A stretch of 30,922 nucleotides of DNA from Gallionella sp. GTDB lineage: Bacteria; Pseudomonadota; Gammaproteobacteria; Burkholderiales; Gallionellaceae. Below, piece by piece: positions 29,346 through 30,922 of this stretch. Position 1 is the stretch's first letter; each line of letters starts with the position of its first letter. Position numbers and translations under genes: made by a program. The notes under the pieces were generated by a model, which saw nothing but the letters and a program-made list of their open reading frames with translations, was not told the origin of the DNA and searched no databases. Location of the stretch: assembly GCA_029850565.1 (NCBI GenBank), contig JARCRR010000050.1, positions 1 through 30,922 of the forward strand. Reading direction: 5' to 3'.

Positions 29346-29987
29346 ATGCCCGAAGCTTCCAAGACACTGCTAGCCATCATCCTGGATAGGGTATTCCCCA
29401 AGGTGCCCGACTTCTTCACCATGCTCACCGAGCAGGCCGACAAGGTCACGCACACCGTGGATCTGCTGGTGGAATACATGGAACGCGGCGACCCGATGCT
29501 GGCGGATGAACTCAAACAGAACGTGCACGAGGCCGACCTCATCAAAGTGCGCAACCTGCACGAACTCAACGACGCCTTCTCCACCCCCATCGACCGCGAA
29601 GACATCTACCGTGCCATCATGGCGCTGGATGACATCGTGATGTACTGCAAGACCACGGTGCACGAAATGGACGTGCTCGACGTCAAGCCGGACGAATTCA
29701 TGCGCGACATCTCGCACTGCATCAAAGAAGGCATCGATGCGCTGGCCAACGGCTTCGCCAAACTGGGCACCACTCCGGCGGCCGCCGCACAGGATGCCAA
29801 TGCGGCACGCCAGGCGGAACGCCATGCCGAAAAACTCTACCGCAAGGCGTTGCCCATCCTGTTCGCGGGCACCGACTACATCAACATGTTCAAGCGCCGC
29901 GAGATCTATCGCCACCTGACCAACGCTGCCCAGCATATGGCGCTGTGTGCCAACCGCCTGCACGACATCGTGGTCAAGATAAGCTGA
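29346..29987 (+). CDS. DUF47 (PhoU-like) partner of the PiT transporter
   Basis: This 213-residue all-helical cytoplasmic protein resembles PhoU. Key stretches are VFPKVPDFFTMLTEQADKVTHTVDLLVEYM, VHEADLIKVRNLHELNDAFSTPIDREDIYRAIMALDDIV and REIYRHLTNAAQHMALCANRLHDIVVKIS. The E/DxxxD-type metal-binding patterns of the PhoU fold are present (LHELNDAF, DREDIYR). Such proteins are thought to control PiT activity. It follows the transporter after 9 bases and is 10 bases before mutS, so all three may share a transcript. Confidence 0.92.
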   Translation: MPEASKTLLAIILDRVFPKVPDFFTMLTEQADKVTHTVDLLVEYMERGDPMLADELKQNVHEADLIKVRNLHELNDAFSTPIDREDIYRAIMALDDIVMYCKTTVHEMDVLDVKPDEFMRDISHCIKEGIDALANGFAKLGTTPAAAAQDANAARQAERHAEKLYRKALPILFAGTDYINMFKRREIYRHLTNAAQHMALCANRLHDIVVKIS

Positions 29988-29997
29988 GACCTGCCGC

Positions 29998-30922
29998 ATG
30001 AGCGCCCCGGAAAAATCTACACACACCCCCATGATGCAGCAGTACCTGCGGCTGAAGGCGGACCACACCGACAAGCTGCTGTTCTACCGCATGGGCGATT
30101 TCTACGAGCTGTTCCACGACGATGCGGTGCGCGTCGCCAAACTGCTCGACATCACGCTCACCCAGCGCGGCGCATCCAACGGCCAACCGATCAAGATGGC
30201 GGGCGTGCCCTACCACGCGGTGGAACAATACCTGGCGCGCTTGGTGAAGATGGGCGAATCGGTCGCCATCTGCGAACAGATCGGCGACCCCGCCACCAGC
30301 AAAGGTCCGGTCGAGCGCAAAGTGGTGCGCATCGTCACGCCCGGCACCGTCACCGATTCCGCGCTGCTCGAAGAGAAGCGCGACAACCTGCTGCTGGCGC
30401 TGCACCAACGCAACAACGAGGTTGGCCTCGCATGGCTCAACCTCGCCTCCGGCCAGTTCACTCTCGCCGAAGTGGCCGCCAAACAACTGCCCGCCGAACT
30501 GGAACGCCTGCAACCTTCCGAGATATTGTTCGCCGAGAGCACCATTGCGCCGCAGTTCAAGAGCGCCGCCAGCAAATCATTGCCCGACTGGCACTTCGAC
30601 CGCGACACCGCACACCGCGCGCTGTGCCAGCAGTTCGCCACGCGCGATCTCGCCGGATTCGGCTGTGAAGAATTCACTGTGGGGCTGGAAGCGGCGGGCG
30701 CACTGCTCGGCTACGCCAAACTCACCCAAGGCCAGAGCATCACCCACATCCGCAGCCTGCAGGTGTACAGCGCCGACCAGTACGTGCGCATGGACGCCTC
30801 CACTCGCCGCAACTTGGAGATCACCCAAACCTTGCGCGGCGAACCCGCGCCGACGCTGCTTTCCCTGCTCGACAGCTGCGCCACCAACATGGGCAGCCGC
30901 CTGCTGGGCAACTGGCTGCATC
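29998..30922 (+). CDS. mutS: DNA mismatch repair protein MutS, N-terminal part (runs off the window)
   Basis: The first 308 codons are present and the frame is open to the right edge. The mismatch-recognition motif GDFYELF lies at residues 33-39, with Phe35 stacking on the mispair and Glu37 contacting it. The rest of domain I (LDITLTQRG, IKMAGVPYHAVEQYLARLVKMGESVAICEQIGDP) and domain II follow, and the window ends in the domain III core (LEITQTLRG). The ATPase region lies outside. ATG 29998 gives the normal family start and has only a weak ribosome-binding site. MutS detects replication errors and recruits MutL. Its place 10 bases after the DUF47 gene probably reflects local gene packing. Confidence 0.96.
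   Translation, partial: MSAPEKSTHTPMMQQYLRLKADHTDKLLFYRMGDFYELFHDDAVRVAKLLDITLTQRGASNGQPIKMAGVPYHAVEQYLARLVKMGESVAICEQIGDPATSKGPVERKVVRIVTPGTVTDSALLEEKRDNLLLALHQRNNEVGLAWLNLASGQFTLAEVAAKQLPAELERLQPSEILFAESTIAPQFKSAASKSLPDWHFDRDTAHRALCQQFATRDLAGFGCEEFTVGLEAAGALLGYAKLTQGQSITHIRSLQVYSADQYVRMDASTRRNLEITQTLRGEPAPTLLSLLDSCATNMGSRLLGNWLH

Overview
The window is a gene-dense (about 95 percent coding) stretch of a proteobacterial chromosome. It is most likely a betaproteobacterium, plausibly from the Nitrosomonadales/Gallionellaceae area. Reasons: moderately high GC with C/G-ending codons, the Gram-negative outer-membrane block lptD-surA-pdxA-rsmA, a full ISC iron-sulfur operon headed by trmJ-cysE-iscR, amgK-murU divergent from lptD, and short dispersed hairpin repeats of a type I recall as common in such genomes. 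The genus is inference. Nearly every gene belongs to a known housekeeping family, and I found no tRNA, rRNA, insertion sequence, CRISPR array or phage gene.

Layout. 1-1197: tail of a DUF294-type nucleotidyltransferase and a DnaQ-like exonuclease. 1205-3620: an LtaS-like phosphoglycerol transferase divergent from dgkA; the two fit one lipid cycle and share a palindromic -10 region. 3707-4450: an AT-rich methyltransferase that looks acquired. 4502-8241 (minus): engB, hemL, thiE and thiD, broken by two paired-hairpin repeats. 8406-9879: an AraC-GyrI regulator followed by a stand-alone GyrI-like protein. 9885-15287 (minus): rsmA, pdxA, surA and lptD. 15347-19865 (plus): amgK, murU, a small membrane protein, pepP and a UbiH-type hydroxylase. 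19887-27422 (minus): dsbB, iscX, fdx, hscA, hscB, iscA, iscU, iscS, iscR, cysE and trmJ. 27485-30922 (plus): suhB, a PiT phosphate transporter, its DUF47 partner, and the start of mutS. No gene-free stretch exceeds 300 bases.

How the genes work together. AmgK and MurU recycle peptidoglycan MurNAc into UDP-MurNAc. LptD and SurA build the outer membrane. CysE feeds cysteine synthesis, and IscS takes sulfur from cysteine for clusters built on IscU, with HscA/HscB/Fdx/IscX assisting and IscR regulating. ThiD and ThiE make thiamine phosphate; HemL makes 5-aminolevulinate for haem.

The most interesting signals are small. (1) The rsmA start codon sits in the loop of a 13-bp perfect inverted repeat. 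It is preceded by a 31-codon ORF that overlaps both pdxA and rsmA and whose first residues (HKAKKxF) echo the RsmA N-terminus. (2) A dispersed repeat appears to have inserted in frame into amgK, adding about 23 residues between two catalytic motifs. (3) Repeats have landed next to, and probably supply part of, the ribosome-binding sites of pdxA and thiE. (4) dsbB is fused by a 4-base overlap to the end of the isc operon. I did not find a clearly new multi-gene system.
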